The position numbers and the translations under genes were made by a program. A stretch of 14,841 nucleotides of DNA. It comes from Pavlovales sp. CCMP2436. Lineage: Eukaryota > Haptophyta > Pavlovophyceae > Pavlovales. The stretch spans positions 451,455 through 466,295 of the forward strand of contig MU631319.1 in NCBI GenBank assembly GCA_026770615.1, read 5' to 3'. The notes under the pieces were generated by a model. It was not told the origin of the DNA. It saw nothing but the letters and a program-made list of their open reading frames with translations, and did no database searches. Below, one piece after another: positions 1 through 6,628 of the stretch; position 1 is the stretch's first letter; each line of letters begins with the position of its first letter.

Positions 1-85
1 CACCCCCCACACCCCACCCCACGCACACACACACGCAGAACAAATACAATTACCCCCTCCCCACACACACACACACGTACACTAA
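1..85. repeat. CA- and CCCCA-rich low-complexity tract
   Basis: The first 85 bases are C-rich runs mixed with (CA)n stretches. They resemble the reverse complement of the G-rich/GT-rich tracts at about 14112-14160 and 14240-14285. The similarity may be only low complexity. No gene is visible here. Confidence 0.8.
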
Positions 86-100
86 ACCTGCTACAGAGCG

Positions 101-600
101 GCTACAGAGCGCAGTGCCACTGGGGGAAGGCGGGACAGCACGCGCGCATACTTTAAATTCCAGGTACGCTTTATTTTTAATTTTATGTGCTTCTCGTTTT
201 TTGTTGTTGTTGTTTTTTGGACACTGCTCTCTCTGCCTCCCCTGCCCTACTCTTCACTCGCCGGTCTGGTTATTATTATTTTAATTTTTTCCAGCAGCAC
301 GACGCAGACAGGTGGTCCGTCCGTCGACCTGGTCGTCTCTTCTATGGCGACGTGGCTTCGCCAGGTAATAATTATAATAATATGATGATGATGATGATAA
401 TAATATGATTGTATAAATAATAGACTTCTACCAGTTCCCAACTTCGGCGTAGCGCGTAGGAGCCTGCGTCGGAGCGCTAAGATCAGCTTGACTTGAACAT
501 GAAATACCGCCAGCCCGAATCCCCATTAATATAAACATGATGGTATCAATTGTGTGACTTACATCTGCCCTGTGCACCTGTCCTATGTGACCCTTTCCTC
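101..600. other. Non-coding spacer with an ATG/ATA microsatellite
   Basis: I see no convincing gene in this stretch. T-rich DNA is followed at about 362-422 by a trinucleotide-like microsatellite (ATA then ATG units, then ATA again). At about 499-522 there is a block (key sequence ACCGCCAGCCCGAA) that recurs at about 9152-9171, just past the inverted-repeat segment ending at 9133, so this spacer also carries dispersed-repeat material. Short open frames across the microsatellite are repetitive Ile/Met/Tyr strings and are not genes. Confidence 0.6.
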
Positions 601-618
601 TGTGCGATTTCTGCACAG

Positions 619-849
619 GGATCAGACGCCCTGGCACTCCTCAGCATGCTGTCGGCGAACGGCAGTACCCCTCCTCCGACCTCCTCGCCAGAGGGCCCCG
701 CGGCTTCCGTCCAGCTAGCAGCCAATCAGAAAGCAGTGACGGAGCGAGCGGCGACCTCGCACGCTAGCACCCCAGCGGCGAGCCCTGCTCCGCCGCGGCG
801 CGGCCCGAGCGCAACTGCAGGGGCGCCCAGGGCTTCTAAGATGATTTGA
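619..849 (+). CDS. GC-rich coding island, possible terminal exon; unrecognised
   Basis: A GC-rich stretch is open from a plausible 3' splice acceptor (pyrimidine-rich CTGTGCGATTTCTGCACAG ending at 618) to a TGA at 847-849. It encodes about 76 residues. The N-terminal part (GSDALALLSMLSANG) looks like a short hydrophobic helix. The rest is a low-complexity Ala/Pro/Ser/Thr tail with an Arg-Arg-Gly patch, probably disordered. Base composition changes sharply from AT-rich to GC-rich at the acceptor and back after the stop. No domain is recognised. The ATG at 646 could be an internal methionine or a start. Upstream exons, if any, were not found. It could also be a captured gene fragment in repeat DNA, since several similar orphan GC-rich islands occur in the window. 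Confidence 0.35.
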   Translation, partial: GSDALALLSMLSANGSTPPPTSSPEGPAASVQLAANQKAVTERAATSHASTPAASPAPPRRGPSATAGAPRASKMI

Positions 850-1035
850 AGAAAAACGCGCCAACTTATCATTTAGAACAGTCGAATATTAGATTATAAC
901 TAACTTTAACTTACTTGTAACTAAAGTTAACGACGGGTTTTCAATCTATTTTCATCAGGATGATTTTATCATGATCTATATAGCTAAATTATACGTCATC
1001 CTTACGCCACTCTCCGAATTATTATTATACCCGTC
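850..1035. other. AT-rich spacer between two GC-rich islands
   Basis: AT-rich sequence with several partial inverted repeats, for example TTAACTTTAGT-like motifs on both strands around 900-930. It could be an intron joining the two flanking GC-rich islands, but the upstream island ends in a stop codon and shows no clear GT donor at its end, so I do not join them. Confidence 0.4.
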
Positions 1036-1257
1036 ATGATTGATGATTCGTCCACTAGGGAAAGCTGCCTAGCGACTGCGCCCAGCGGCGGTGGCGGCGC
1101 GGCGGCCGATGTCGAGCGCGCCATCGCACCGATGCGTGCTCAGCGCGCCACGTTCGCGCAGCTGTACCACCGCGAGGTCGTCGATGCGATCCAAGACGGG
1201 AGGCAGAGTCTCGCGCGGCGGGTGCCAGCCCAAATAAAAGCAAAGCTGCGCACCTGA
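1036..1257 (+). CDS. Small GC-rich coding island; unrecognised helical protein fragment
   Basis: ATG at 1036 opens a frame of 73 residues ending TGA at 1255-1257. Alternatively an acceptor TCCACTAG ending at 1058 would start an exon in the same frame. After a Gly/Ala linker (SGGGGAAAD) the sequence becomes charged and probably helical (ERAIAPMRAQRATFAQLYHR, then a segment with DAIQDGRQSLARR and a basic end AKLRT). It reads like the end of a larger protein. Third codon positions are mostly G or C, unlike the AT-rich flanks. I recognise no family. It may be a terminal exon or a captured fragment, and it lies just upstream of dispersed repeats. Confidence 0.35.
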   Translation: MIDDSSTRESCLATAPSGGGGAAADVERAIAPMRAQRATFAQLYHREVVDAIQDGRQSLARRVPAQIKAKLRT

Positions 1258-1341
1258 GGCAAAGGTGTGACCTAATAATGCTCGTTGATTTGCTTCGGCT
1301 TGACTACCAAGTCCTGACGACTTCTCGCCAATCCATCCGCG

Positions 1342-1425
1342 CACTGAAGGCTATGGCTAAGGTCATCCGCATCCCCCCAGCACACGACCGACTAATAAGT
1401 AACTAACTTCTTAAAGTATTTTACA
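1342..1425 (+). repeat. Dispersed repeat block a, copy 1
   Basis: The segment carrying CTATGGCTAAGGTCATCC and CCCCCCAGCACACGACC, followed by AATAAGTAACT, matches about 6805-6844 plus the AATAAGTAACTTAT stretch near 6950. It is part of a scaffold (a, b, R) found in the same order in two places in this window. Confidence 0.6.
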
Positions 1426-1497
1426 AAAAATGAATATGCTGTACAGTTAATAACTACTGTATTCAAACATTTCTCAACCTTGAAATGTTTCTGCAAA

Positions 1498-1530
1498 GTG
1501 AGTGAACAGCACCTGTTGAACTATGCGCTG
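1498..1530 (+). repeat. Dispersed 33-bp repeat, copy 1
   Basis: The block begins AGTGAGTGAACAGCACCTG and continues through GTTGAACTATG. It recurs with one base change at about 4645-4676. Both copies precede a short AT-rich or TA-repeat tract. Confidence 0.65.
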
Positions 1531-1573
1531 ACTACTATAATCCATATAGTGTATTTAAACCAGCACATTTTTC

Positions 1574-1604
1574 AGGACAGTCAGACGCCAGCTTGAATCC
1601 CTAT
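1574..1604 (+). repeat. Solo copy of the 8645/9133 inverted-repeat terminus
   Basis: The segment with CAGTCAGACGCCAGCTTGAA then TCCCTATC matches the right inverted repeat at about 9105-9132 and the reverse complement of the left one at 8645-8672. Here it stands alone and is directly followed by GGCTA and the MITE at 1611. Confidence 0.65.
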
Positions 1605-1610
1605 CGGCTA

Positions 1611-1776
1611 CAGGGTGTCGCGGGCAATAAGAAGCCGTAGTGTTACGAAGCTGAGCCTCATTTTTTGCATTGTTTGTATGAAATTTAAGAAATTTTAAGC
1701 ATTGTTTAAATGTAATTTGCCAAGAAGCTCAGCCTCAAGCTCAAATTTCGCCCTTCTTATCGCCCGCGGTCCCCTG
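1611..1776 (-). mobile_element. 166-bp MITE, copy 1, with TA target duplication
   Basis: The element starts CAGGGTGTCGCGGGCAATAA and ends TTATCGCCCGCGGTCCCCTG, giving imperfect terminal inverted repeats of about 24 bp. It is flanked by TA at 1609-1610 and 1777-1778. Its reverse complement aligns end to end with the element at 5311-5476, which has the same 166-bp length, including shared interior blocks (GAGGCTCAG, GCAAATTACAT). There is no coding capacity. A TA duplication with short inverted repeats is typical of Tc1/mariner-type non-autonomous elements; that family assignment is inference. Strand is given relative to the 5311 copy. Confidence 0.88.
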
Positions 1777-1849
1777 TATGGCTTCGGTCAGGAGGTGTTA
1801 CGACCAGGACAAATTATTCCCGAAGGCAGAGACGAGACCTGGCCAGAAT

Positions 1850-1903
1850 ATATTTAAATATATACATCTGCAGTAGATTTGTATCTAACTTATCGGAAAA
1901 AGG
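1850..1903 (+). repeat. Dispersed repeat block b, copy 1
   Basis: The TTTAAATATATACATCTGC stretch, then GTAGATTTGTATCTAACTT, matches about 6893-6935 with a few changes. The following AT-rich DNA (TTAAAATTACATACGAAAAA) has a weaker counterpart near 6966-6985. Confidence 0.65.
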
Positions 1904-1930
1904 GGGCAGATTACTAACTGCTTCTTAAAA

Positions 1931-2858
1931 TTACATACGAAAAATCCAAAATGCTATATATTGTATCCAGAGTTTATCACTTTTAAAAATGGTGCCGTCA
2001 GTCTTTGTTGGCCCCACCTTGAGCTCGTCGACTGCGCGTGCGCGCACCACCATGTAGAGCGCTGTCTCCGCGTCCTGCCGCAAAGCGATGCGCTCGGGCA
2101 CTTGCTCCTCGAGCGCTTGGGCGACGAGCTCGCCGACCTTGAGAGCCAGCGCAGACGCCACGAGGAGCTCGACCACTTTCGCAATCGAGCCGGCGGCGTG
2201 GTACTGCAGGCACGCGAGCACGTCCTTGCGCGGGTGGAGGAGCACAACATTGCGTTGCCGCGTCTGGAAGGAGGAGTCGTCCTGCTCGTCGATCGGCACA
2301 GCAGCGCGGCCGCGCTTCATGAGCTCCATTCGCGTGAATTGTCCGAGCGTCCACGATCCCCAGTCGTCGTTCTCGCCGCCAGCGTCAGGCTCGCGCTTTG
2401 CATCAGGCAGCTCTTGTGTTGGCGGCGCACGCCAGTGCGAATCGCGCAGCGCCGGCTCGGCGTCGGGCGCGAGCTGGGGCTGGGGCTTGGGCTCCGGATC
2501 GGGCTCTGGCTCGATCTCGACCTCCGGCTCGGGCGCGGGCCAGAGCTGGGGCCCGAGCTCGAGACTGGGCATCACCACATTGCCGAGGTGCACGATCACA
2601 TGCTGCAGCGTAGGCCTCGCGGTCGAATAGTCGACCTTGAGCTGCTTGCGGTCGTCTTGGCCGAGTGGCATCGCCCGCAAGAGTATCCTGGACGTTTTCA
2701 CGGCGACGAACCTTGTGCACCATCACGTCCTCCGTCACCTTCACGACAACGACGCCGGTCATCGTGCGCAAGCGCGCGAGGAGCACATCGGCCTCGGTCG
2801 CCAGGAGGACGTCTATCGGCTCAGGCCAGAGAAGGGGCGGGGCGTCACTCAGCAGCTC
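1931..2858 (-). pseudogene. GC-rich coding segment with Glu/Pro repeat and a frameshift; unrecognised
   Basis: On the minus strand a strongly coding-like frame opens at 2858 (after a TGA) and reads about 50 residues, including EPIDVLLATEADVLLARLRT and VVVVKVTEDVMVHKV. Near 2702-2697 the coding signal moves by one base to another frame (SRILLRAMPLGQDDRKQLKV) that stays open to 1931. That part has an acidic Glu-Pro repeat (PEPEVEIEPEPDPEPKP) followed by a helical, Ala/Leu/Val-rich region (VVELLVASALALKVGELVAQ). The likely coding end is an AAG/GTGGGG donor at 2018/2017, because the last 25 residues come from AT-rich DNA. No domain was recognised. The single frameshift suggests a broken copy, although a sequencing error cannot be excluded. 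It sits between repeat blocks b and R, where the second scaffold copy has only about 0.13 kb. Confidence 0.5.
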
Positions 2859-2936
2859 TCATGGCCGAGCAGGGGTTCCAGCGCGTTATCTCCCTTTTAC
2901 ATGTTTCTGAACCGCGAATTAATACCTCAACCCATT

Positions 2937-3144
2937 GAAAAAAGATCACCTTGTTAGTTACTGATTTGGCACCCTCTTCCCCCAGAATTCAGAAATTTCT
3001 GATAAATGCGCCCAATGCAGCTCGCCGAGGCGAATCCAGCGAGCCTAGAGCAAGCTCTGCCTTCAATCATGGAGTAGCACAACATTTGACTTGGTCGTTC
3101 CGCACTTGCGGGCTGACGTCCCCTGGCCGAAGCCATGGCCTGCT
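2937..3144 (+). repeat. Dispersed repeat R, copy 1
   Basis: The stretch with CACCTTGTTAGTTAC, AATTTCTGA and GAATCCAGCGAGCCTAGAGC then GAAGCCATGGCCTGC aligns in the same orientation with about 7080-7275 over roughly 200 bp. The 420-bp element is inserted at its right end. Both strands are open in places but neither reads as a real gene. Confidence 0.75.
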
Positions 3145-3564
3145 GGGTCGAAATCCGAATTATTGGCGCGATTCCGCACTGGGGAGGGGGAAAAGTTGTG
3201 GGTGGGACGAAGTAGTAGACATTCTTCGCCACTGCGTGCTAAGCACCAATAGCTGTTGTCAAATAGAGCCCTTTTCGACGGTCGTAGCCCACCTCGTGTG
3301 CCTCTCGAGCGCATCTAGGGTCGACAACATGCTAAAGGTGACTAATATTTCCGATTCTCATCGCTCGGAAGCGATAAGGACGTCACGGTTCCCGATGGGG
3401 CGCAGAGGAGTTAGATGCAGATTCGTGAATGGGGCGCCGCCCCATTCACGAATCTGCATCTAACTCCTCTGTGCCCAACCCGGTTCGTGAGTTACTCCGA
3501 AGGATTTTCGCCGGACTGTTTCGCAATTTCCCCCCGGACTGGCCACTAATTCGGATTTCGACCC
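3145..3564 (+). mobile_element. 420-bp inverted-repeat element with internal hairpin, copy A
   Basis: The element begins GGGTCGAAATCCGAATTATT and ends as its inverse (AATTCGGATTTCGACCC), giving terminal inverted repeats of about 23 bp with one mismatch. It is flanked by TGCT at 3141-3144 and 3565-3568, a 4-bp target duplication. A second copy in inverted orientation lies at 11990-12413, is similar throughout, and has its own different 4-bp duplication. No ORF is worth calling inside. The size, termini and two independent insertions point to a non-autonomous DNA transposon. A 4-bp duplication would fit groups such as Sola1, Chapaev or Ginger, but I do not recognise the termini and leave the family open. 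Confidence 0.85.
3403..3471. repeat. Perfect 34-bp inverted repeat (hairpin) inside element A
   Basis: Bases 3403-3436 are the exact reverse complement of 3438-3471, with a single C between them. The centre is GGGGCG-C-CGCCCC and the outer part carries CAGAGGAGTTAGATGCAG. The palindrome is off-centre in the element. Copy B has the corresponding, less perfect hairpin at 12089-12146. Confidence 0.95.
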
Positions 3565-3602
3565 TGCTCTACATGGCTAATATTGGGTGAAAGCTTAAAC
3601 GC

Positions 3603-3818
3603 ATGAACACAAAGTTCCCCCTCTGCGTTGCAGCGGGGGTACGAAGACCAGGAGATGACACAAAGCATCATCTATTCCGGGAATGCCCCCAGACACAAGC
3701 CGAACGAGTGTCACTCAAACAGGCGATCGAGGCAGCAGTGGACGAACCCACAGACAGCAACATCTCCCGATGTGGAGCCCGAGCCGTTGCAACTGCAGTC
3801 ATGACTAGACCAGACTGA
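3603..3818 (+). pseudogene. Decayed LINE zinc-knuckle fragment
   Basis: A 71-residue open frame contains FPLC followed by DDTKHHLFREC. This aligns with the zinc-knuckle of the long LINE ORF at about 10291-10350 (CPLC, then DTKHHLYHEC). The similarity continues about 40 residues further, to TRPD here and SRPD there. The first cysteine of the C-x2-C pair is Phe in this copy, so the knuckle is broken. The frame stops after RPD, where the longer copy continues. Retrotransposon ORFs of this kind carry a C-x2-C...H...C motif after the RT/RNase H region. The copy seems 5'-truncated: it starts just after the 4-bp duplication of element A, and no RNase H region precedes it. Confidence 0.65.
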
Positions 3819-3957
3819 TAGATCAGGAGGTAAAAATTACCATAGATAAAGACAGAAAACTCCGCGCAAGGCAGCTGGAAAGATGACCAAGGCCAACCCT
3901 TCCAGATAAAGCACGGACTGATCCAGATAGAGGTGATACTTATCGAGCAACCACATA
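3819..3957. other. Degenerate spacer, possibly old LINE sequence
   Basis: No intact gene. In the third + frame there are coding-like pieces (EVKITIDKDRKLRARQLER, then a stop, then TLPDKARTDPDRGDTYR), so this may be further decayed ORF downstream of the zinc-knuckle fragment. Confidence 0.3.
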
Positions 3958-4521
3958 GTGCACAACATACGCATGGCCGTCCTAGATAGAAGGCAGCTCC
4001 AGCAGACCGACCGCGAGGTTTTCCGCACGCGAGAGGGCCAGGTGGGACTGATAGAGCAGCGCCTCAACGGCTTCTCCCCCATCATCGGCATAGCGACCGG
4101 CGGCTTCGGGGAGCAGTCAAAGAGCCTCGACAACCTGCTCAAGAACTTCGCTGGCATGAATGCGGAGACGTGGATGGGCAAGCTCAGCGCGCCGACGACG
4201 ATACAGGCGCGCAACACGCTTCTCGGGCTCATGCGCAAGGAGCTCGGAGTGATCGTGGCGCGCGGCCACGCCAGGCTCATCCTTGTCAGCGCGCGCTCGC
4301 TGCACACGCAGACTGCGCGCGCGGCCGCTGGTGCCCGGGGTGCACCTTGGTTTCAGCGCACTGGCCCCTCGGCAAACGGGCCCGAGGACGCCCGTGCGCA
4401 CGCGGACAGCGCGTACCGTGACGACAACTGCGCAGCCACAATGCCGACCGGGGCGCACGCCTCGGCCGCGGTGGCCGCGGCGGCCGCGGCGGACAGGGCA
4501 CACGCACCTAAATGGACGTGA
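3958..4521 (+). pseudogene. GC-rich RT-tail-like coding fragment, copy 1
   Basis: This frame is open for 187 residues. The credible part is roughly residues 1-120: a charged helix (LDRRQLQQTDREVFRTREGQ), then FSPIIGIATGGFGEQS, then RKELGVIVARGHARLIL. The pattern 'G-x-FGE-x-S ... K-x-L-x2-I-x-ARGHA-x-L-x-L' recurs in the minus-strand segment at 9092-8728, so the two are homologous. From memory, a region of this shape (F-x-P, GG/FG, then an RG-x-A helix) follows the reverse transcriptase domain in many algal and protist retroelement proteins; that link is tentative. The last 60 residues are Ala/His/Arg-rich and encoded by CGC/GCG-type low-complexity DNA. There is no RT domain upstream, so this is a fragment. 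Confidence 0.5.
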
Positions 4522-4700
4522 GCGTTGTGTGTGTGGGGGGGGAGGGGGGGGGGACCTGTGGCAATTTCTACGAGTTCACCTCCAACCTCAACTCTACCAC
4601 CACCATCTCTACTGCCAGGACTAACGTCTGATGTCGACCAAGTCAGTGAGTGAACAACACCTGTTGAACTATGCTGAGCCGCTATATATATATATATATA
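4522..4700. repeat. G-run, dispersed repeat copy 2 and (TA)n tract
   Basis: A G-rich run (about 4534-4553) is followed by spacer, then the second copy of the 33-bp repeat (4645-4676, AGTGAGTGAACAACACCTG...) and a (TA) microsatellite at about 4682-4700. No gene is seen. Confidence 0.7.
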
Positions 4701-4705
4701 GATGA

Positions 4706-4822
4706 ATGCAGGTGGAGGCAGGAGACCAACCGACTGCCCATCACGGCCTGCATTTTATCAAACTTGCCATTAATGACTACAATATAAAGAAAATCTTAAG
4801 AAAGGAATCCAAGTCACCCAGA
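4706..4822 (+). CDS. Short ORF overlapping the start of the OTU ORF; uncertain
   Basis: ATG at 4706 gives a 38-residue frame with a coding-like centre (HHGLHFIKLAINDYNIKKIL) ending TAA at 4820-4822. It overlaps the OTU frame, which is open from 4777 and lies one base back. It may be the end of an upstream ORF, or the true 5' part of the OTU ORF separated by a frameshift. No domain is recognised. Confidence 0.3.
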
Positions 4823-5814
4823 TAACTCCAGGCCGCATTCCGCACCCCCAGGGTGCCGGGACCAGCGGTCTCATTGTAGTATCACATGGGGCACCAAACA
4901 CAAGGACAACAAACCCACCCAAGGCAGCGGGCTCACGCGCAGCAGGAAGGAAGGCCACTAGAAATCCACAAACCCCAACAGGGGGTGAAGAGGATGATGG
5001 CTTCAGGATTGGACCTAACCTGATAACCAACCCGGCCGGTGACTTCACAACGCTACTGGCAACGCTAAGACTAAGCCCTGTAGGCGTAACAGGCGATGGA
5101 AACTGCCTTCCCTACGCGGTGCTAAGAAGCGCAGGGCTAGCGGTGAACTGGGAGGCAGCCATAACACTATGCAGAGCGGCAGTCAATCATGCGCTTCTAA
5201 CCACGCCGGAAGTCCAAGAGGAACTGTTGATGCGTAGATCTGAGGATCACCCAAGTGACCCGATGGGAAGCAACCTTAACCACAACCTGCGCAATAATAT
5301 GTGGCCAATACAGGGGATCACGGGCAATAAGAACGGCGGGTTTTGAGGCTGAGGCTGGGTTTCTTAGCAAATTACATACAAAAATGGTTAAATATTGGTT
5401 AAAATTACGATTGAAGGGCTAAAAAACGAGGCTCAGTTTCTTAACACGACGGTTCCTTATTGCCCGCGATCCCCTGTAGTAGCGCAAGCAAGGTACGGAC
5501 AGCATTACTTTGTGGATGGACAGGCAGCATGGATGCATGACAACATGCTCCACAGCATTGCCACAAGCATTGGAATGGACGTGATACTCCTCAAACGCTT
5601 GGATAATGGGCAAGTCGCGGAATTTATCGCAGTATACCACGCTGACCTTGCCCCGCCAGTACTGAGAATTCCTCGATACAGCATTGCTGGATGGACGGCC
5701 GGCCCGATGGGCAGGAAAACACTGTCCGAACTGATCACGGCATCGCGTAGCGGAGGCAGGAGGGTATGTGTGATATCCGGTGATGCAAGGGTAGACGCAG
5801 GTGCGTTTGTGCTC
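4777..5814 (+). pseudogene. OTU-type cysteine protease ORF split by a MITE
   Basis: Frame 1 is open from 4777. A basic, Pro/Thr/Gly-rich leader of about 90 residues precedes LSPVGVTGDGNCLPYAVLRS, the GDGNC motif of OTU (ovarian tumour) cysteine proteases; the catalytic Cys codon is 5104-5106. The domain continues to NNMWPI at 5310, where a 166-bp MITE (5311-5476) brings in an in-frame TGA at 5344-5346. After the MITE the same frame resumes with the typical second OTU half (YGQHYFVDG, then MLHSIATSIGMDVILLK). No catalytic His-Tyr/Asn motif is evident near IPRYSIAGW, so the enzyme may already have been inactive. OTU domains are known in some non-LTR retrotransposons (the Dualen/RandI group), and LINE pieces lie on both sides, so a retroelement origin is likely. 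A domesticated or host deubiquitinase is the alternative. Confidence 0.7.
5311..5476 (+). mobile_element. 166-bp MITE, copy 2, inside the OTU ORF
   Basis: Starts CAGGGGATCACGGGCAATAA and ends TTATTGCCCGCGATCCCCTG. TA duplications lie at 5309-5310 and 5477-5478. It has the same length as the 1611-1776 element, to which it is the inverse. Element plus one TA is 168 bp, a multiple of three, so the host frame is the same on both sides. Confidence 0.9.
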
Positions 5815-6010
5815 GAGGCGGAGGACGTCATATCGGGGCTGCTGATCCCATCGAAGAAACGGTACTGTGCTCGGATCTACAAGTCGCCAACCATCAAGGG
5901 CGAGCTGATGATCAAGGGCCTATCCGTGAAACGAAGGGACTCGTGCGCTCTCTTCCAGGACACGATTTATCGAATTCTCGAGCGCGTCATCGACGTGCAG
6001 CACCGCGGCA
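5815..6010 (+). pseudogene. Family B DNA polymerase-like fragment
   Basis: The OTU frame runs without a stop into a GC-rich segment with LEAEDVISGLLIPSKKRYCA (KKRY at 5854-5865), then LMIKGLSVKRRDSC (KG at 5914-5919, RRD at 5932-5940) and a following helix (YRILERVIDV). In RNA-primed family B DNA polymerases (eukaryotic Pol delta and its relatives, large DNA viruses) a K-K-x-Y motif in the palm is followed by a KG...RRD/RRN element at about this spacing. I infer a small palm/thumb fragment; catalytic motifs A and C (DxxSLYP, YGDTDS) are absent. Codon use turns GC3-rich near 5800, unlike the OTU part, so this is likely a mosaic junction and not a natural fusion. I cannot tell host from viral origin. 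Confidence 0.5.
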
Positions 6011-6013
6011 CCC

Positions 6014-6322
6014 GTGCTCCACCCAGGCCGCCGTGTTATGTCAGCGCAGCCGGAGCCGATCCATCGGCCTGCAAAGCATCCCTCGCGGTGCTGGGAGGTC
6101 GTGGCGCGCGTCGAGAGGCAACTGACGGGGAAAGCATCCGGGTGGACGTCAGAGGCAAGACTGCTCATGGCGGCGACCAAAGACGCTGTGCTCGAGAGGC
6201 GCGCGGAGTTCTTCGACGAGTACGTGCACACGCCGCAGGTGGCGCTGGAGCCAAAGTGGAAAACGGCGGTGGTCTCGGCGCCGGCAGCGCAGCGGGCTCG
6301 GCACAACTCGGCTGAGCCATGA
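6014..6322 (+). CDS. GC-rich C-terminal coding island; unrecognised
   Basis: From about 6020 the coding signal is in the frame one base on from the polymerase-like piece and runs to TGA at 6320-6322. The convincing part is CWEVVARVERQLTGK, then RLLMAATKDAVLERRAEFFD and EYVHTPQVALEPKWK, an amphipathic, charged helical protein end. The ATG at 6014 has no special context; the frame is open further upstream to about 5927. It may continue the polymerase-like fragment through a +1 frameshift or a missed intron, or be a separate exon. No domain is recognised. Confidence 0.4.
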   Translation: MLHPGRRVMSAQPEPIHRPAKHPSRCWEVVARVERQLTGKASGWTSEARLLMAATKDAVLERRAEFFDEYVHTPQVALEPKWKTAVVSAPAAQRARHNSAEP

Positions 6323-6415
6323 GGAGGACGTTTTCTGCAGTCATACATGCTAACTCGGAGTCTGCTTTTTTAATCGTTCTTTTGCTCTCTGAGTCTTGCC
6401 ACAGTAATCCTGGCG

Positions 6416-6628
6416 CTAGTTCGCCCATAGGGGTGGTTTGAAGGTTGCATAATTTTCAACTATTGTCCATTTATCTTCTCCTGGAGGGGCTTCTGCAATC
6501 GCTTTGACGGCTCCTCGCGCTGTTGGCATAGTAGATGCTTTGGCCTTTCCCATGGGGCTATTTTTTGCTACGCTGAATGCGTGGGCGGCGAGGGCCTGAC
6601 TTGCATTTCCGATAGCGCACGTAGATAT
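6416..6628 (-). CDS. Possible coding island on minus strand; unrecognised
   Basis: A minus-strand frame reads through NASQALAAHAFSVAKNSPMG, then TARGAVKAIAEAPPGEDKW and TIVENYATFKPPLWAN to a TAG at 6418-6416. It looks more protein-like than its alternatives (Ala-rich helix, then a polar end) and stops about 100 bp from the convergent + island. Upstream the frame enters the partial MITE at about 6629, so its original 5' part is missing or separated. No family is recognised. Confidence 0.3.
   Translation of the reverse strand: MSTCAIGNASQALAAHAFSVAKNSPMGKAKASTMPTARGAVKAIAEAPPGEDKWTIVENYATFKPPLWAN

Noticed and set aside
185..441. Short ORFs on both strands across the T-rich and ATG/ATA tracts
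   Set aside because: They are translations of a microsatellite (runs of Ile, Met, His) and lack any protein-like composition.
1961..2938. Long + strand ORF (325 codons) opposite the minus-strand coding segment
   Set aside because: Its composition (Leu/Gly/Arg-rich, GLGLGLRIGLWLDL) is what the antisense of the Glu-Pro repeat gives. The minus strand has the better coding signal, with acidic repeats and GC3 bias.
3145..3175. T-arm-like GGGTCGAAATCC as part of a tRNA
   Set aside because: The motif is the terminal inverted repeat of the 420-bp element, and no acceptor stem or D/anticodon arms can be drawn around it.
2951..3463. 170-codon + ORF across repeat R and element A
   Set aside because: It crosses a transposon boundary with a target duplication and ends in the palindrome. 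The matching repeat copy at 7070 does not keep the frame.
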